Of a stretch of 64,000 bases of DNA, positions 61,356-64,000 are shown one piece after another. How positions within the stretch are numbered: position 1 is the stretch's first letter; every line of letters begins with the position of its first letter. This DNA comes from CBDFGT01 sp965247225 (GTDB lineage: Bacteria > Pseudomonadota > Alphaproteobacteria > Rhizobiales > Rhizobiaceae), in the NCBI GenBank assembly GCA_965247225.1, contig CBDFGT010000029.1, forward strand, positions 186,001 to 250,000, written 5' to 3'. The position numbers and the translations under genes are program-made. Below the pieces are notes generated by a model. The model saw only the letters and a program-made list of their open reading frames with translations. It was not told the origin of the DNA and did no database searches.

Positions 61356-63005
61356 ATGCTGCATGCTGTTTCGCAGACCCCGGAAGAGGGCATTTATGAC
61401 CGTGACCTGGATCAGACCCCTGCCAATTACACGCCTTTGTCGCCCCTGTCCTTTATTGCGCGCGCAGCCGATGTCTATCCCGAAAAGATTGCCGTGGTTT
61501 ATGGTGATATCCGCCGCACCTGGGCCGAGACCTTTCTCCGGGTGCGCCGCTTTGCCGGTGCCCTGTCAAAACGCGGTGTTCTCAAAGGCGAAACCGTTGC
61601 CATCATTGCCGGCAATATTCCTGAAATGTTTGAGGCGCATTTTTCCGTGCCCATGGCAGGCGCTGTGCTGAATGCCATCAACACGCGGCTGGATGCCGGT
61701 GCCATCGGCTTTATTCTGGAGCATGCCGAGGCACGGTTCCTGATCGTCGATCCGGAATTTTCCGATGTGGCAGAGCGTGCCGTGCATATTTCCGGGCGGG
61801 ACATCACCATCATCAACATTCTTGATTCCTCCTTTGCAGGCGGGCGGCAACTGGGCGATCTTACCTATGAGCAATTGCTGGCCGAGGGTGATCCGTCTTT
61901 GCGCAGCTTTGGCCCGGACAATGAATGGGAGGCGATCAGTCTCAACTACACGTCCGGCACGACGGGCGATCCCAAGGGTGTCGTCTATCATCATCGCGGT
62001 GCCTATCTGAATGCCATCGGCAACATTCTCACCTGGGGCATGGGCCATCATCCGGTCTATCTGTGGACCCTGCCCATGTTTCATTGCAATGGCTGGTGCT
62101 TTCCCTGGACGCTCGCTGCGGTGGCCGGTACCTCCGTCTGTTTGCGGTCGGTCAGGGCAGAGCCGATCTATCAGCTGATCAGGCAAGAAAAGGTAACCCA
62201 TTTTTGCGGTGCGCCGATTGTGCTCAACATGCTGGCCAATGCGCCTGCGGCCTTGAAAGAGGGCCTTTCCCGCCAGATCAGGGTGATGACAGCCGGTGCT
62301 GCTCCTCCGGCAGCCGTCATTGAAAATATGGAAAAGCTGGGCTTTGAGATCACCCACACCTATGGTCTGACCGAAACCTATGGCCCGGCTGTTGTGTGCG
62401 CCTGGCATGAGGAGTGGAATGATTTCGACGCGACCGAAAAGGCGCGGCTGAAGGCGCGTCAGGGGGTTCGCTACACGGTTCTGGAAGGGCTGATGGTGGC
62501 CGATCCGGAAACCCTGGAGCCTGTGCCGTCCGATGGCGAAACCATCGGCGAGATCTTCTTTCGCGGCAACAATGTCATGAGCGGCTATCTGAAAAACCCG
62601 TCGTCAACCCGCAAGGCGTTTGATGGCGGCTGGTTTCATTCCGGCGATCTGGCGGTCATGCATTCCGATGGCTATGTGCAGATCAAGGACCGCTCCAAGG
62701 ATATTATCATTTCCGGCGGGGAGAATATTTCGTCCATCGAGGTGGAGGGCGTTCTCTATCGCCATCCTGCCGTCATGGAAGCAGCGGTCGTGGCCAGGCC
62801 GGATGAAAAATGGGGCGAGACCCCTTGTGCCTTTGTGGGCCTGAAAGACGGGACACGTGCCACAGCAGAGGAGATTATCGCCTTCTGCCGCGCCAATATG
62901 GCGCATTTCAAGGCCCCCAAACATGTGATCTTCGGGCCCTTGCCGAAAACCTCCACCGGCAAGATCCAGAAATACCTGCTGCGCAAAAGGGTGGACGAGG
63001 TGTGA
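61356..63005 (+). CDS. Acyl-CoA synthetase (AMP-binding, fatty-acid type)
   Basis: 549 residues from ATG 61356, with GGGAGG 6 bases upstream; the frame back to 61221 crosses the terminator and is rejected. The AMP-binding P-loop is YTSGTTGDPKGVVYHH, followed by TYGLTETYGP, HSGDLAVMHSDGY, the hinge KDRSKDIIISGGENIS and the C-terminal catalytic Lys in PKTSTGKIQKY. It activates a carboxylic acid, probably medium- or long-chain, to its CoA ester. It is a separate transcription unit after the transporter operon. Confidence 0.93.
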   Translation: MLHAVSQTPEEGIYDRDLDQTPANYTPLSPLSFIARAADVYPEKIAVVYGDIRRTWAETFLRVRRFAGALSKRGVLKGETVAIIAGNIPEMFEAHFSVPMAGAVLNAINTRLDAGAIGFILEHAEARFLIVDPEFSDVAERAVHISGRDITIINILDSSFAGGRQLGDLTYEQLLAEGDPSLRSFGPDNEWEAISLNYTSGTTGDPKGVVYHHRGAYLNAIGNILTWGMGHHPVYLWTLPMFHCNGWCFPWTLAAVAGTSVCLRSVRAEPIYQLIRQEKVTHFCGAPIVLNMLANAPAALKEGLSRQIRVMTAGAAPPAAVIENMEKLGFEITHTYGLTETYGPAVVCAWHEEWNDFDATEKARLKARQGVRYTVLEGLMVADPETLEPVPSDGETIGEIFFRGNNVMSGYLKNPSSTRKAFDGGWFHSGDLAVMHSDGYVQIKDRSKDIIISGGENISSIEVEGVLYRHPAVMEAAVVARPDEKWGETPCAFVGLKDGTRATAEEIIAFCRANMAHFKAPKHVIFGPLPKTSTGKIQKYLLRKRVDEV

Positions 63006-63067
63006 TGCTGCGCTTCTGCCGGGGTGGTCGAACGGCCTGTCAACCAAAGTTGAAAAGCAATATTGCT

Positions 63068-63598
63068 TTATCTCCCCAGCCACCGCATCGGGTCTTCGGT
63101 TGACTGGGAGATAAACCGGTAGTGCGCGTACTGACGCGGGATAATCTTTCGGTTCAGGCTGTCCAGGATGAAATCACCGGAGGTGGTGACGGCAACCAAT
63201 ACGGCATGGCCTTCGCCCTTCGGTGTTTTGACGACGGCCATTCTCAATGTCCCGGACGGGATTCCGAGCCGTATCAGCCGTGCTCTTTTCGTCAGGGCGT
63301 AGTCTTCGCAGTCACCGGATCTGACATTGGAAGACCAGACTTCGCCATTGTCTTTCCTGTAGGATATCGACGCATTCACCTGCCTGTTGACAGATTCCAG
63401 CAGAGCCCGGACCCTTGTCGTATAGGCCATTTTATCCTTGCCGGATTTTTGGCATTCTGCCGGATTGCGCAGACAGAAAATCTGATATGCCAAAGGGGCA
63501 TTGGAACTGCCTGTTACTTTTCTGTCGGCGGCCGCATGTGCCACCGGAGAAAGGAGGATCGTCAGGCATGCCATAAGTGTTGCAAACCGGTGTTTCAT
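63068..63598 (-). CDS. Transglutaminase-like cysteine peptidase (BTLCP family)
   Basis: 176 residues from ATG 63598 (AAGGAAG upstream). A signal peptide (FATLMACLTILLSPVAHA) is followed by the BTLCP domain. The catalytic triad is visible as Cys in SGDCEDYAL, His in GEGHAVLVA and Asp in FILDSLN. Relatives include LapG-type periplasmic proteases, which release surface adhesins, but small BTLCP proteins like this are common in Hyphomicrobiales and their substrates are unknown. It converges on the acyl-CoA synthetase gene. Confidence 0.9.
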   Translation of the reverse strand: MKHRFATLMACLTILLSPVAHAAADRKVTGSSNAPLAYQIFCLRNPAECQKSGKDKMAYTTRVRALLESVNRQVNASISYRKDNGEVWSSNVRSGDCEDYALTKRARLIRLGIPSGTLRMAVVKTPKGEGHAVLVAVTTSGDFILDSLNRKIIPRQYAHYRFISQSTEDPMRWLGR

Positions 63599-63729
63599 CG
63601 TATGCTTCCTTTTACAGATATGACATTGGGGCTTGGTACCGGGCATTTATGTGCGCAAGAGCTTGCGTGACATGGCATTATCCAGTCGCGGCCAAGGATT
63701 TGCGCAGCAGGGCTGTCCAATCCGTCTCG

Positions 63730-63996
63730 TTAATAGTTCGGATTTTCCTGATGGATCTCTTCAGGTATTTTGAAATTTTTTATAGGATACAGGAAACGGA
63801 CTCCCCGTATTTTTATTATATATCTCCAGTATATATGAAATTTTTTCTGTAAATTTTTGATTTTATCGATAAAAAACAGCGGCATTATTCTGCCGTTCCT
63901 GCCGTATAATTCAATCGCTTTCGACATGTTTCTATCCTCACCTTCATAGTGCTTAACCGCATACGTAATGTTGCGTATCCAGGTCATCATGTTCAT
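63730..63996 (-). CDS. Doubtful small ORF in an AT-rich region
   Basis: The frame could encode 88 residues (or 65 from the Met at SKAIELYGRNG), basic and rich in Ile, Lys, Tyr and Phe; it remains open to the window edge, so it could also be the end of a longer gene. I recognise no family. The sequence is far richer in A and T than the rest of the window, and the region 63647-63729 before it holds no gene. It may be foreign DNA or noncoding. Confidence 0.25.
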   Translation of the reverse strand: MNMMTWIRNITYAVKHYEGEDRNMSKAIELYGRNGRIMPLFFIDKIKNLQKKFHIYWRYIIKIRGVRFLYPIKNFKIPEEIHQENPNY

Positions 63997-64000
63997 GTCG

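Noticed and set aside
1..64000. tRNA, rRNA or CRISPR features
   Set aside because: Reading for T-loop-like sequences, conserved rRNA segments and regularly spaced repeats gave nothing convincing; a covariance search would be needed to exclude a missed tRNA.

Overview
The window comes from an alphaproteobacterial chromosome or large replicon, most likely from the order Hyphomicrobiales (Rhizobiales). I base this on gene families rather than on a marker gene: an amino acid:[carrier protein] ligase with its partners, a DUF6867 gene inside a branched-chain amino acid ABC operon, a DUF2793 phage/GTA-type protein, a BTLCP transglutaminase-like protein, a soluble receptor with its sensor after the signalling domain, and several paired dimethylglycine/sarcosine dehydrogenase genes. 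Coding density is high, many genes overlap by 1-8 bases, and base composition is moderately GC-rich except for short AT-rich leaders and the last 300 bases. I saw no rRNA, tRNA or CRISPR array.

Layout. 1-391: end of a sugar-type ABC ATPase. 431-3476 (minus): NTF2-like protein, M81 (MlrC-type) hydrolase and a D-threonine aldolase/D-serine dehydratase-like PLP enzyme. 3577-11262 (plus): amino-sugar operon with RidA, RpiR-type regulator, SDR, cytoplasmic GH20 hexosaminidase, a second M81 hydrolase, NagB-II-type deaminase and NagA. It converges on a minus-strand run (19563-11270) encoding OppA, OppB, OppC and fused OppDF, then an MFS permease, a ROK kinase and CutC. oppC and oppDF each carry a single-base homopolymer frameshift. 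19808-23070: sugar isomerase-like protein, soluble chemoreceptor, FucU/RbsD protein. 23160-24312: a complete IS4-family element with perfect 14-bp inverted ends and a perfect 9-bp target duplication.

24446-30246 is the most interesting locus: a tightly packed operon encoding a small carrier protein, an acyl-CoA dehydrogenase-like flavoprotein, an amino acid:[carrier protein] ligase, a DUF1839 protein and a GH2 beta-mannosidase-like protein. The ligase keeps the zinc-ligand spacing of the characterised Bradyrhizobium enzyme. This looks like a pathway in which an amino acid is loaded on a carrier protein and oxidised or otherwise modified; its product is unknown.

30256-39540: polysaccharide locus with a tandem double alpha/beta hydrolase, Wzx-like flippase, Wzz/GumC-like protein with a dead kinase domain, Wzy-like membrane protein, secreted GH5 glycanase and GT4 glycosyltransferase. 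39720-46855: DUF3833 protein, SDR, membrane chemoreceptor, split YeeE/YedE transporter pair, M20-type amidohydrolase, small secreted protein and DeoR-type regulator. 47304-55373: small-molecule phosphotransferase, two DAO-GcvT fusion dehydrogenases, a lone DUF2793 protein and CysQ. 55690-61188: complete branched-chain amino acid-type ABC operon with a DUF6867 gene, closed by a clear terminator. 61356-63005: acyl-CoA synthetase. 63068-63598: BTLCP protein. The last 300 bases are AT-rich and hold at most one doubtful small ORF.
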